DNA of 63,371 bases from Candidatus Zixiibacteriota bacterium (GTDB taxonomy: Bacteria; Zixibacteria; MSB-5A5; GN15; PGXB01), in NCBI GenBank assembly GCA_016933955.1, contig JAFGTT010000001.1, positions 1 through 63,371 on the forward strand. The letters run 5' to 3'. The position numbers were made by a program, and so were the translations under genes. A model generated the notes under the pieces. It was not told the origin of the DNA, did no database searches, and was given only the letters and a program-made list of their open reading frames with translations. How positions within the stretch are numbered: the first letter of the stretch is position 1; each line of letters begins with the position of its first letter. Positions 1-7,689 of the stretch are shown here, piece after piece.

Positions 1-55
1 ATAGAGCATCTGCCTTCTAAGCAGAGGGTAGCAGGTTCGAGTCCTGCCGGGGGTA
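1..55 (+). tRNA. tRNA-Arg (anticodon TCT), 5' end cut by window edge
   Basis: The anticodon stem TCTGC/GCAGA (9-13 and 21-25) encloses the loop CTTCTAA with anticodon TCT at 16-18, so the tRNA reads AGA (Arg). The T arm GCAGG-TTCGAGT-CCTGC (31-47) and the 3' acceptor strand CGGGGGT plus discriminator A (48-55) are present. The acceptor 5' strand and most of the D arm lie outside the window. CCA is not encoded. An imperfect direct repeat begins at its 3' end. Confidence 0.9.
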
Positions 56-145
56 TTTTAATTATTATCATTTACAAGATTATCCTACAATAGCATATTC
101 ATAAAAAAATAGTCGAAACCGCAAGCGTTGTAGTCTGCCATGACT
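52..145 (+). repeat. Imperfect direct repeat, copy 1 (starts at tRNA-Arg 3' end)
   Basis: About 93 bp that recur at 536-628. The shared order is GGTATTT, ATTATTATCATT, a CAATAGCATATTC block, an A-run, TAGTCGAAAC and TGCCATGACT. By eye roughly 80% of positions match. The segment includes a degenerate REP-like arm at 112-134 and runs into the stop codon of the small minus-strand ORF at 144. Confidence 0.75.
112..134 (+). repeat. Degenerate REP-like element, copy 1
   Basis: The first 12 bases (GTCGAAACCGCA) match the REP palindrome found beside the RAYT gene at 62848-62870, read on the opposite strand there. The second arm has decayed, so the palindrome is no longer intact. Confidence 0.5.
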
Positions 146-377
146 ACATGATGTGATAATGGTAATCGAAACTGAGAATTCGGCAATCCCCATGCCAGTG
201 CCCATTATTGAAACTGTCAGAACAAGAAACCTTGACGTTATTTGTTCCGTATTGTGTTCTCAGAGCTTCCCGTACGGCTTTTGTAATTCGCTTCTCGCTT
301 AATTGAATTAACGGTTTATTCTTACCAAGCCCAGCGAGTATTGTGGAATAGCCATTATTGACTATAAGAATCGTCAT
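144..377 (-). CDS. Small hypothetical protein (77 aa)
   Basis: I do not recognise this protein. The reading is supported by a good ribosome binding site: on the minus strand GGAGG lies 8 nt before the ATG at 377. The product is soluble, has no signal peptide or membrane segment, and ends His/Tyr-rich (YHYHIM). It sits between the two copies of the 93-bp direct repeat, and its stop codon (144-146) overlaps the end of copy 1. It may therefore be cargo of a small inserted unit. A spurious ORF is possible because nothing else supports it. Confidence 0.45.
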   Translation of the reverse strand: MTILIVNNGYSTILAGLGKNKPLIQLSEKRITKAVREALRTQYGTNNVKVSCSDSFNNGHWHGDCRILSFDYHYHIM

Positions 378-415
378 TCTCGATACCTCCGAATAACATT
401 ATCCAAATCTACAAA

Positions 416-556
416 ATATTTTGGAGAATCAACAAGAAAAAATTGGGTCTCTCGCAGCTTGCTGTGGGAAAATTAATTAAGGTTCAAGGGCTTAAAAATC
501 CAAACATAACGGTTCGCGAATTGTACCACTCGGGTGGTATTTATTATTATCATTGA
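416..556 (+). pseudogene. Possible remnant of a small HTH-like coding frame
   Basis: This plus-strand frame is open from about 371 to a TGA at 554-556 and encodes a stretch beginning NKKKLGLSQLAVGKLIK that reads like the first two helices of a DNA-binding domain. There is no ATG and no ribosome binding site, and the frame ends inside copy 2 of the direct repeat. It could be a gene end left by an insertion, or chance. Confidence 0.25.
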
Positions 557-581
557 CAATATTGTCCCACAATAGCATATT
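553..581 (+). promoter_or_regulatory. Candidate sigma-70-type promoter
   Basis: TTGACA (553-558), a 17-bp spacer, then CATATT (576-581), 76 bp before the ATG at 657. The equivalent place in repeat copy 1 reads TTTACA-N17-CATATT, so the promoter-like sequence was duplicated along with the repeat. Confidence 0.4.
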
Positions 582-594
582 CTTAAAAAAAATA

Positions 595-617
595 GTCGAA
601 ACTGCAGGGGTTTCAAC
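595..617 (+). repeat. REP-like palindrome, copy 2
   Basis: Reads GTCGAAAC-TGCAGGG-GTTTCAAC. It matches the reverse complement of the element at 62848-62870 at 21 of 23 positions. The arms GAAAC/GTTTC can pair. Confidence 0.6.
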
Positions 618-656
618 CTGCCATGACTCAGGATGGATAAGATTCGGGGAGGAATT

Positions 657-1610
657 ATGAAAACGCATAGTACCAAATATGGAATATATATTTTATCGGC
701 CTTTGTTATTCTTATGGCGGGTGCCAATAGGTCATTTGGTTACAGGCAGGACCCGAAGTATTCTATAAAGTGGATTGATTATGACAGCACCGGTGTTTTT
801 TCAGCGGAGTTTTACGATGAATCGGGTCAGTCCGCGGAAGTGCGAAGGAAACCTCAGCTTTTTATTTCGCCCAAAGAGGTTCCCTATGATAAAAAAGACC
901 TTTCATCGGTTTCGTACAACGATATTACAATTGCCGATAAATCAAAGGACACAATGGGAGGTATATATAAACCTGCCGCCGAATGCCAGACTTACCCATT
1001 CATCGACAAAAGCGCTTTCAATCAATTTATTGCATATGACTCATGCTATTTTATAATCTGTCCGGCGCCTGCGATACTATCCGGTTATGATAACGAGTTG
1101 CATAAAAATTGTACCAAATCGGCGAAATTCAAATGGTATGATTATTTACAGACATTGGTAAATTACGCTGATAATCAGGCTTCCTTTTTCTATATCGAAA
1201 TCAAAGACGGTACGACAATGGAGCCAATAGAAAAATCGGAAATCAAGATTAAACCGGTTGATACAAGCACAGAGAAATTTCTGGATACCATATGCAATTA
1301 TCTGAACATGCAACTGAGTGAGAATATTCGGAATCGGGGTTTCCTTGAAAAGCTAAAGGAATATTATCTTAAAAAGACAGTTTTAGATAAAAAGGTAAAG
1401 GTTCGGGATTCCACAAGGATATGGTTACCTTGTGTTCTGGATGAAAGTATGAATTCCGTAGCCACCGATTACAATATGAAAATTGACGCTCATGGATTTA
1501 AAGGTTGCACGGTCGCTCTTAAAGTAAATCCCAATATTGAAAAAGTAATAGTCATTCTGGAAAAAAATGTTGTCCCCCGGGTAGAGATTATAGAAAAACG
1601 AAGCAATTGA
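657..1610 (+). CDS. Exported protein of unknown function
   Basis: The start at ATG 657 is chosen over an in-frame ATG at 633 because GGGGAGG lies directly upstream (about 5-6 nt spacing) and the product then begins with a normal signal peptide: MKTHS, a hydrophobic run ILSAFVILMAGA, and likely cleavage near residue 28. The mature part (about 290 aa) is mixed alpha/beta in composition with scattered cysteines, and no known domain is evident. Transcription may start from the promoter-like pair inside repeat copy 2. No terminator follows; the next gene is 175 bp away. Confidence 0.75.
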   Translation: MKTHSTKYGIYILSAFVILMAGANRSFGYRQDPKYSIKWIDYDSTGVFSAEFYDESGQSAEVRRKPQLFISPKEVPYDKKDLSSVSYNDITIADKSKDTMGGIYKPAAECQTYPFIDKSAFNQFIAYDSCYFIICPAPAILSGYDNELHKNCTKSAKFKWYDYLQTLVNYADNQASFFYIEIKDGTTMEPIEKSEIKIKPVDTSTEKFLDTICNYLNMQLSENIRNRGFLEKLKEYYLKKTVLDKKVKVRDSTRIWLPCVLDESMNSVATDYNMKIDAHGFKGCTVALKVNPNIEKVIVILEKNVVPRVEIIEKRSN

Positions 1611-1645
1611 ATATTTTATTAATAATGAAATTCAAATTTAACGGT

Positions 1646-1674
1646 TTGCAAATTATCTCAACAGGTGCTATATT
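1646..1674 (+). promoter_or_regulatory. Candidate promoter upstream of the FKBP gene
   Basis: TTGCAA (1646-1651), 17-bp spacer, TATATT (1669-1674). It lies about 110 bp before the ATG at 1786, whose ribosome binding site is AGGAG with about 6 nt spacing. Confidence 0.35.
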
Positions 1675-1785
1675 GAGCGGATCCGTATTCATTCAGGTCT
1701 TATCATGGTGATATTGCCGCCAAACTGGATATGGATGCCGAAAGCTGAATGATAATTGTGAGATTAATGTAAACAGGAGAATTAC

Positions 1786-2214
1786 ATGGATCAGGCCAAA
1801 GACGGAAACACCGTGAAAGTCCATTATACCGGTAAACTGGAAGACGGAACCGTGTTCGACAGTTCCCATAATCGGGAGCCGCTGTCATTCACCCTCGGAC
1901 AGGGAGGGGTTATCCCGGGTTTCGAAAACGGGGTGCGGGGAATGAAAACCGGCGAATCTAAGACGGTGACGATCCCGTGCGAGGATGCCTATGGCCGGCA
2001 TCGTAACGAGATGATGGTCGATGTCAGCAAGAAAGATTTTCCGCCGGATATAACCCCCGAGGTCGGTTTGAAATTAACCATGCAACGCGGCGACGGGCAG
2101 AATATCAATGTTACCATTGCCAAAATTGAAGATGAAACGGTAACGCTGGATGCCAACCACCCACTGTGCGATAAAACCCTGATATTCGAGATCGAATTGC
2201 TTGAAGTGGCATGA
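1786..2214 (+). CDS. FKBP-type peptidyl-prolyl isomerase, SlyD/SlpA-like
   Basis: A 142-aa cytoplasmic prolyl isomerase and chaperone. The FKBP half is clear: VHYTGKLEDGTVFDSS near residues 12-28 and GGVIPGFENGVRGM near 40-53. It is interrupted by an insert-in-flap domain (about 68-120), and the fold closes with DANHPLCDKTLIFEIEL (about 121-137), a SlyD-family signature. The metal-binding His/Cys-rich tail of E. coli SlyD is absent, which is closer to SlpA (FkpB) in length. It is monocistronic: its own promoter candidate lies upstream and a hairpin terminator follows at 2248. Confidence 0.93.
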   Translation: MDQAKDGNTVKVHYTGKLEDGTVFDSSHNREPLSFTLGQGGVIPGFENGVRGMKTGESKTVTIPCEDAYGRHRNEMMVDVSKKDFPPDITPEVGLKLTMQRGDGQNINVTIAKIEDETVTLDANHPLCDKTLIFEIELLEVA

Positions 2215-2247
2215 TCCGCCATAGCGGGATAAATTCCTTTGATTCAA

Positions 2248-2279
2248 AAAGGCAGATTGTATGAAAATCTGTCTTTTTT
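2248..2279 (+). terminator. Rho-independent terminator after the FKBP gene
   Basis: Arms AAAGGCAGATT (2248-2258) and AATCTGTCTTT (2266-2276) pair over 11 bp with one G-U pair, a 7-nt loop, and the T-run continues to 2279. Confidence 0.8.
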
Positions 2280-2397
2280 ATTGGCCGTTTCCTTTGGTCC
2301 GATAAGGTTGAATATTTCGGCCTAGGGGCGGTATAGCTGTTGATTAGGCAGTGTCGACCGATTAAATTATGGTTATCCAAAGGTAAAGAGGTGAGCT

Positions 2398-2814
2398 ATG
2401 CCATTTTGTCCCAGGTGCCGATATGAATACCGGGAAGGAATTATAAAATGTCCCGATTGTGGTGAGAAACTGGTGGATTCCTTGCCGGTTGAAAGCAAGA
2501 GCGATTCCGATTATGAAAACGATTTGGATGATTATCCCGATTACTATGAATGGATACCGCTGGCCAGCCTGTCATCGCAATATTATGCCGAAATGTTTAT
2601 TGAGACCCTGAGAGCCAAAGGAATCCCGGCCGTTTTAAAATCCAGTCTGGGGCATTTCGGAGTAACCGGTCAGATGGGTCTTTCATCGTACCGTCCGGTC
2701 GGCGGCGCCTATACGATTATGGTGGAAAGCCGGTATATTGCCGATGCCGACCGGGAAGGCCAGGTGATGTTCGGTGAAGACTGGCCCAAATACCGGCTGG
2801 TGGAATTGTCCTGA
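2398..2814 (+). CDS. Zinc-ribbon protein with DUF2007-like domain
   Basis: A 138-aa soluble protein. The N terminus holds a zinc ribbon with two CxxC knuckles (CPRC at 4-7, CPDC at 18-21). An acidic linker follows, then an alpha/beta segment (about 50-130) of the form IPLASLSSQYYAEMFIETL...AGIP-like, matching the DUF2007 'putative signal transducing protein' pattern. Function is unknown. GAGG lies about 5 nt before the ATG. It stands alone between the FKBP terminator and a convergent minus-strand gene. Confidence 0.75.
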   Translation: MPFCPRCRYEYREGIIKCPDCGEKLVDSLPVESKSDSDYENDLDDYPDYYEWIPLASLSSQYYAEMFIETLRAKGIPAVLKSSLGHFGVTGQMGLSSYRPVGGAYTIMVESRYIADADREGQVMFGEDWPKYRLVELS

Positions 2815-2865
2815 AATTACGAATCCTTGATATTTTGGTGATATATAAACAAGACAACGACTATT

Positions 2866-3540
2866 TTATTTTTCCACCGAATGTCCTTTTGTTCTTATTT
2901 CGCCGCCCAGCAGGAGGCTCAGGCCGATGGTAAAATCCGGTCCGCTGTAATTCTCTCGATTGCCTATATTTTCAGAAAAGTTCGAGACCAAGTTATAACC
3001 GACATCGGCATCGAGCATGAACAACCGGCTTAATTGTAAATCTATTCCGCCCCCGAGACGGCATCCGGGCACGGATTGAGATGTGCTTTTTATGACAACA
3101 TCGTTGCCTATTTTGATTTGATTTTGAATGCCGTAATACGGCCCGACGGCAAGGGATAAGTACGGATGCCAGTCCTCTCCGCTGAAATAATACCGGCCGC
3201 CCATGAGAAAGGTAATGACACTGGTATGGCTGGTGGATGTTTGCAAGAAACCAACCCGGTAGTCCAGGCCAACACTCAGCGTTGATATCGCGATGGTCAC
3301 CGCCCATTTTTCGTTGATCCAGTGGCCGCAACCGAAACCGGCGACAAGGCCGTTATCGGGTAATGAAACCGACACGAGGTCGCCTGAGCTATTATCTTCG
3401 GCGGCATAAGTCGGTGACCAGCCTCCGACCTTGAAGTCTATCCGGTATCGTTTGCTGAGTTCTGCGGATTGAGTTGTTGTCGAGACAGCAATAATGATGA
3501 GTAGTAATATAAATCCGGAATACCTGATGCCTTTACTCAT
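2866..3540 (-). CDS. Outer membrane beta-barrel-like protein
   Basis: The start at 3540 (internal to a longer open frame reaching 3669) gives a signal peptide MSKGIRYSGFILLLIIIAVS ending near TTQSA, and has GGAAG about 7 nt upstream; the longer N terminus would bury this signal. The mature 200 aa consists of alternating amphipathic strands with turns such as GGWSPTY, GGRYYFSGEDWHPYLSLAVG and GGGIDLQLSRLFMLDADVGYNL, typical of 8-strand OmpA/OmpW-type barrels. Divergent from the ECF sigma gene. Confidence 0.75.
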   Translation of the reverse strand: MSKGIRYSGFILLLIIIAVSTTTQSAELSKRYRIDFKVGGWSPTYAAEDNSSGDLVSVSLPDNGLVAGFGCGHWINEKWAVTIAISTLSVGLDYRVGFLQTSTSHTSVITFLMGGRYYFSGEDWHPYLSLAVGPYYGIQNQIKIGNDVVIKSTSQSVPGCRLGGGIDLQLSRLFMLDADVGYNLVSNFSENIGNRENYSGPDFTIGLSLLLGGEIRTKGHSVEK

Positions 3541-3742
3541 TTTTTCTTCCAGTCTGATTTTTGAAATCCCGCCAATCCCGAATTGAAGCACAGGATCGGC
3601 AATGGCTAACCTCTCGCATGAAGATACGGTTTTATCCGGTATATGTTCCGAGTATACGCAATTTTGCAATTGGAAGTCTACCGTTTTAACGGGAATATAA
3701 TATATTGTGTTACCTTTATGGATATGAATTGTCTAATGGTTG

Positions 3743-4321
3743 ATGAACATGAATAGGGACCTGTTCTGGAGTCTGGTCGAACCGGAACACCGACGAGCCC
3801 GGGCCTTTTGCCGCAAACTGACAGGTAATCGTGACGATGGTGATGACCTTTATCAGAGCAGTTTGGTCAAAGCGTTGACCGGCTTATCCGGCCTGCGAGA
3901 CCGAACGGTTTTCCGAACCTGGTTTTACCGGATAATGATCAATACGTTTAAGAATCATCTCCGCAACCGGGAATACCGGCGATCGGAAACCATCAATCGA
4001 CCGTTTGAGGAAAACCTTGCCGGAGACAATCCTCGAAACCGCTACGCGGCCCGGTATCGACTGGAAAAAGCCTTTAGGGTTTTGGGTGCGGAAGACAGAG
4101 GACTGATTACTCTCTTTGAACTGGAGGGCTGGAGAATAGCCGAGCTGGCGGCTCTCCTGGGCCGGAGAGAGGGAGCGGTCAAAGTCAGATTATCGCGGAT
4201 CCGGGGCAGAATGCGAGCGGCTCTGGCCGAGGGTCTGGTGCCGCCCGATCCGGAAGAGATCATCAAAATGTTGACAGGAGAGAATAAGACATGCGTTGCC
4301 GCAAAATCAGAGAAAAACTGA
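3743..4321 (+). CDS. ECF-family RNA polymerase sigma factor
   Basis: A 192-193 aa sigma-70 family ECF factor. Region 2 lies at about 15-85: ARAFCRKLTGNRDDGDDLYQ, then TWFYRIMINTFKNHLR. Region 4 is at about 110-165: RLEKAFRVLGAEDRGLITLFELEG...AELAALLGRREGAVKVRLSR, the helix-turn-helix for -35 recognition. Possible starts are TTG 3740, ATG 3743 and ATG 3749; no strong ribosome binding site separates them. It overlaps the next gene by 31 bp, the usual arrangement for a sigma/anti-sigma pair. The C-terminal tail after region 4 is about 25 aa. Confidence 0.9.
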   Translation: MNMNRDLFWSLVEPEHRRARAFCRKLTGNRDDGDDLYQSSLVKALTGLSGLRDRTVFRTWFYRIMINTFKNHLRNREYRRSETINRPFEENLAGDNPRNRYAARYRLEKAFRVLGAEDRGLITLFELEGWRIAELAALLGRREGAVKVRLSRIRGRMRAALAEGLVPPDPEEIIKMLTGENKTCVAAKSEKN

Positions 4322-5979
4322 CCGAGGTCGCCCGGGCGGGGGTTGTTTTCAATCCTGATACTGAATTGCTGGTTCATCTGCAGAATTGTCCCGAATGCGC
4401 CCGACAGGCATATGCGGCCGGATTGTTGAAAAGAGATCTGGAACTGGCAGGAATCGATGATGACGTGGAAACAGTGTCACTGGAGACGCTCAGGTCCCGG
4501 GTTGAGTCGCTTGCCATAGTAACAGAGCAGAATATCAAAAAGGAGTTATCGATTATGTCTATATTGGTGAATCAAGTCAAAAGACGGCCCCGATTCAGTA
4601 TCGGCTTGGCCGGAATACTGGTGGCGGTTTTATTATCCCTGCTGATTCCGATCAGATACGATCGGACGGTGGGATACGAAGTGGCCTTTGCAGGGGTGGA
4701 TAAAAACCTGGCTATGGATACCGCCCGGATAAACGGCCTTCTGGAAAAACTGGGGGTGGCGGAGGCGGCGGTGGATATTTCCGACTGCGAAGAAACGTGC
4801 AAATTGGTCATATCCAATCTGAAAAGCAGCGATGATGCCCGGCTGGTAGTCGCGGCCTTTTCCGATATCGATAAGGTTAATTTAACGAAGGATATAACTC
4901 CGGTGAAAGTGGATGTCAGCGGAAATATTCTTAGCTTAGCCGCCGATAAAATAACACTGATATTTATGGACGAAAAAGACAGTCTCGGGTTGCATGAAAT
5001 TGTCATCAATAAATTAGGCGATGAAGAAGCCCTGCGAAATATCATCTGGATTGTCGATGATTCTATTCCAGAAGGGGAAGCCAGTTTCAATATTGCCATT
5101 GCCAATTGCGATTCCGTGGGCGGAATAACAACCATATATAGTAAAAATGGCCTGCAGGGGACAACCAGTAAAGGGCTGAGCGTGGTCGCCGTTGAAAGCG
5201 AAGATACATTCATCACAGACGGGAATGATAGAAAATATGATCACCTAATGATTGCCTCTTTTGATTCGGCCGGGTCGAAAAACCTTGTCTGGGTAGCTAA
5301 TGATACCAGTGGACAGATTCCATGTATTGTCCGCCTGGACAGCATACCCGATGAATATCTGTACCTCGGTATGAAAGATGTGGACTCAGCAACCGATGAA
5401 TGGCTTCGTTCGAAGGGTATTATAATGGAAGCGGCCAATAAAGAAAGCGGCAAGTGTCTTATTCTGAAGCCGGGCGAATCGGACGATGGGGATTATCAGT
5501 ATATCCAGGTTCCCCAGTCAACCGGAGTGGTGTTCCTTATCGACGGCGAGGAACTCGATGATGCTGTCAGGAAGAAATTGGAAGAGAAAGGTCTTCTTAT
5601 GAAATACGATGATAGGCAGGGTATCAATCTTTCGCCCGATAGACCAATGGAAATCAAGAAAGACCCGATGCAATCCGATAAAGATGGTAATGTCCTGCTC
5701 GAGGGGTATCGGCTTTCACAGAATTTCCCCAATCCCTTTAATCCGATCACCAGGATTGAATATTCGATTCCATCCAGCGAGCATGTCAGGATAGATATTG
5801 TCAATATAAACGGTCAGAAGATCCGAACTCTGGTCAATCAAACCATGGGACCGGGAGATTATTCGGTCGAGTGGGATGCTACCGACGATGATGGTGTAGA
5901 AGTGGCAACCGGTGTTTATTTCTATCGTTTTAATGCCGGTAAGGCCAGCCGGACCATGAAAATGACCTATATGAAGTAA
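4291..5979 (+). CDS. Membrane anti-sigma factor with a C-terminal FlgD-like Ig (T9SS-type) domain
   Basis: A 562-aa protein. The N terminus carries a zinc anti-sigma motif HxxxCxxC (H29, C33, C36 within HLQNCPEC). A single membrane segment follows at about 103-121 (FSIGLAGILVAVLLSLLIPI). The remaining ~440 aa should be outside the cytoplasm: several repeating alpha/beta segments, then a FlgD-like Ig domain at about 470-562 with QNFPNPFNP and a final YFYRFNAGKASRTMKMTYMK. It overlaps the sigma gene by 31 bp, so the two are probably translationally coupled. A sorting-type domain on an anti-sigma factor is unusual. The extracytoplasmic region may be the sensor; this is inference. Confidence 0.8.
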   Translation: MRCRKIREKLTEVARAGVVFNPDTELLVHLQNCPECARQAYAAGLLKRDLELAGIDDDVETVSLETLRSRVESLAIVTEQNIKKELSIMSILVNQVKRRPRFSIGLAGILVAVLLSLLIPIRYDRTVGYEVAFAGVDKNLAMDTARINGLLEKLGVAEAAVDISDCEETCKLVISNLKSSDDARLVVAAFSDIDKVNLTKDITPVKVDVSGNILSLAADKITLIFMDEKDSLGLHEIVINKLGDEEALRNIIWIVDDSIPEGEASFNIAIANCDSVGGITTIYSKNGLQGTTSKGLSVVAVESEDTFITDGNDRKYDHLMIASFDSAGSKNLVWVANDTSGQIPCIVRLDSIPDEYLYLGMKDVDSATDEWLRSKGIIMEAANKESGKCLILKPGESDDGDYQYIQVPQSTGVVFLIDGEELDDAVRKKLEEKGLLMKYDDRQGINLSPDRPMEIKKDPMQSDKDGNVLLEGYRLSQNFPNPFNPITRIEYSIPSSEHVRIDIVNINGQKIRTLVNQTMGPGDYSVEWDATDDDGVEVATGVYFYRFNAGKASRTMKMTYMK

Positions 5980-6005
5980 TTTCGGAATTCGATAATAGGC
6001 GTGTT

Positions 6006-6043
6006 AAAGCGGAAATGATAGTTTCCGCTTTCGTTATTTTTAG
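6006..6043 (+). terminator. Rho-independent terminator after the sigma/anti-sigma operon
   Basis: Perfect 10-bp stem AAAGCGGAAA (6006-6015) / TTTCCGCTTT (6022-6031), 6-nt loop, followed by CGTTATTTTT. Confidence 0.85.
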
Positions 6044-6137
6044 GCGTATTATTTTCCATTTATTGCCAGAATGTGATTGCTTCATTTCAACAAACCTGTT
6101 ATTATAGCCGCGTTTTATAAATGGTTATGGAGTAGAT

Positions 6138-6359
6138 ATGGCAGAAAAGAAGCAGCCACAGAAGATACAGCCTAAGCTACCGGACCTGGAGTGGAAAACG
6201 GCCGTATGCGAGGTATGCGGCGAGATTTTTGAATATTTCGCCAAGAAAAAACCGCATACATGTAAAAATGGCGAATGCCGTTACCGCTTTGATCATAAAA
6301 TAAATCCGCACACCTGGGCCAGCTATCAGCCGACCCTGTTTGATGTATCCAATAAATAG
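6138..6359 (+). CDS. Small zinc-finger-like protein (73 aa)
   Basis: A 73-aa cytoplasmic protein with CEVC (about 25-28) and, about 18 residues on, HTCKNGECRYRF, giving a CxxC...CxxxxC set of ligands plus nearby His. This suggests one zinc site. The N terminus is Lys/Gln/Pro-rich. GGAG lies 8 nt upstream of the ATG. I cannot name the family. It precedes the rRNA methyltransferase gene by 82 bp on the same strand, so co-transcription is possible. Confidence 0.65.
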   Translation: MAEKKQPQKIQPKLPDLEWKTAVCEVCGEIFEYFAKKKPHTCKNGECRYRFDHKINPHTWASYQPTLFDVSNK

Positions 6360-6441
6360 CATTTGTGTATCATCCGGTGTCTTTGAAAGATTAACCTCCC
6401 GCCGGTGACTAACGACCTTGTATTAAAAACGGGAAGCCGCC

Positions 6442-7608
6442 ATGAAAAACGAATTTCGAATGATCGCCAAGACGCTGTACGGACTGGAGGAAATCCTGGC
6501 CGGTGAAATAAAGGATCTGGGCGGCGGCAGAATTCGGGTTATGGTTCGTTCGGTGGAATTTTGGGGCGGGCCGGAACTGCTTTATCGGGCCAATCTCTGG
6601 AGCCGGACAGCCACCAGAATTCTGGTTCCATTACGGTCTTTCAGGGTGGAGGATGACCGCCAGTTATATAAGGCTGTCGGGGATTTAAACTGGCAGGAAT
6701 ATCTCGATCCGGATGCGACTCTGGCGATCGATCCGGTGGTGAGTCATTCGGTTTTTAATAATTCGCAATATGTCGCTCAGAAAACCAAAGATGCCATAGT
6801 CGATCAGATTCGTAATCGATCCGGCCGCCGCCCATCGGTCGATCTCGAGAATCCCGATATCCGGATAAATATTCATATCCATCAGAATCGGGCGACTCTT
6901 TCCCTGGATTCCTCGGGAGAGCCGCTTCATCGCCGCGGGTATCGCACGGTGGGCGGTCAGGCACCGCTTAACGAATCACTGGCGGCCGGGATAATAGCCC
7001 TGACCGGATGGGATGGGGAGATACCGTTTGTCGATATCATGTGCGGATCGGGGACATTTGTTATCGAGGCGGCCTTGATAGCCCGCCGGATTGCTCCCGG
7101 CCTGTTGCGATCGGATTTTGGATTCATGCGCTGGAAGAACTTCGACAAGTCACTTTTCCTTACAATCAAAGAGGAAGCCCGAAAACGAATCCGACCAGGG
7201 ACTGAATACCCTGTTTTCGGGTCGGATCAAAGCCGGGCTGTTATCAAAGAGGCCGGAGCTAATGCCCGGAGGGCCGGTGTCGAGAAGGATATCGAATTCA
7301 AGGTATGTCCTTTGTCCGATCCGGTTTCCGCCCCATCGCCGGGGGTGCTGGTTATTAATCCGCCTTACGGGGAACGGATGGGGGTTGAAGATATTAATGG
7401 TCTTTATCGAATGATCGGGGATACCCTCAAACACCGGTTCGATGGCTATGAGGCCTGGATTTTCACGGGAAATATGGAAGCCGCCGGTAATATTGGATTG
7501 AGGGCCTCGAAGAGGATAAAGCTATACAACGGACCTCTGGAATGCCGCTTGTTGAAATACCAGATGTATCAAGGCAGCAGGAAGACCAAACATAAAGAGA
7601 TACCGTGA
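6442..7608 (+). CDS. rlmL: 23S rRNA guanine-N2 methyltransferase, RlmL N-half type (THUMP domain)
   Basis: A 388-aa class I methyltransferase of the RlmL/YpsC type that would methylate guanine N2 in 23S rRNA. N-terminal ferredoxin-like and THUMP part (about 1-160): FRMIAKTLYGLEEILAGEI at the start and INIHIHQNRATLSLDSSGEPLHRRGYR before the catalytic domain. SAM motif I is FVDIMCGSGTFVIEAA (about 194-209), and the catalytic NPPY motif is VINPPYGERMG (about 303-313). The E. coli enzyme is a two-domain RlmKL fusion; here only the RlmL half is present. Substrate G2445 is inferred from the family. Confidence 0.88.
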   Translation: MKNEFRMIAKTLYGLEEILAGEIKDLGGGRIRVMVRSVEFWGGPELLYRANLWSRTATRILVPLRSFRVEDDRQLYKAVGDLNWQEYLDPDATLAIDPVVSHSVFNNSQYVAQKTKDAIVDQIRNRSGRRPSVDLENPDIRINIHIHQNRATLSLDSSGEPLHRRGYRTVGGQAPLNESLAAGIIALTGWDGEIPFVDIMCGSGTFVIEAALIARRIAPGLLRSDFGFMRWKNFDKSLFLTIKEEARKRIRPGTEYPVFGSDQSRAVIKEAGANARRAGVEKDIEFKVCPLSDPVSAPSPGVLVINPPYGERMGVEDINGLYRMIGDTLKHRFDGYEAWIFTGNMEAAGNIGLRASKRIKLYNGPLECRLLKYQMYQGSRKTKHKEIP

Positions 7609-7624
7609 GATACGGGGTCAATTA

Positions 7625-7656
7625 AAAAAAGCCGGATCGTGTTCGATCCGGCTTTT
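7625..7656. terminator. Bidirectional terminator between rlmL and the dockerin gene
   Basis: Perfect stem GCCGGATCG (7631-7639) / CGATCCGGC (7644-7652), 4-nt loop, with an A-run before and a T-run after. It serves rlmL on plus and the gene ending at 7690 on minus. Confidence 0.9.
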
Positions 7657-7689
7657 GCATATATATGTGGCCATACCACCCGAGAAAAG

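Larger units (their letters stand above)
536..628 (+). repeat. Imperfect direct repeat, copy 2
   Basis: Second copy of the segment at 52-145. It carries a promoter-like pair (553-581) and a better preserved REP palindrome (595-617), and ends about 28 bp before the start codon of the downstream exported protein. Confidence 0.75.

Noticed and set aside
473-727. An 84-aa minus-strand frame
   Set aside because: It overlaps repeat copy 2 and the signal-peptide region of the plus-strand gene, and has no supporting signal.
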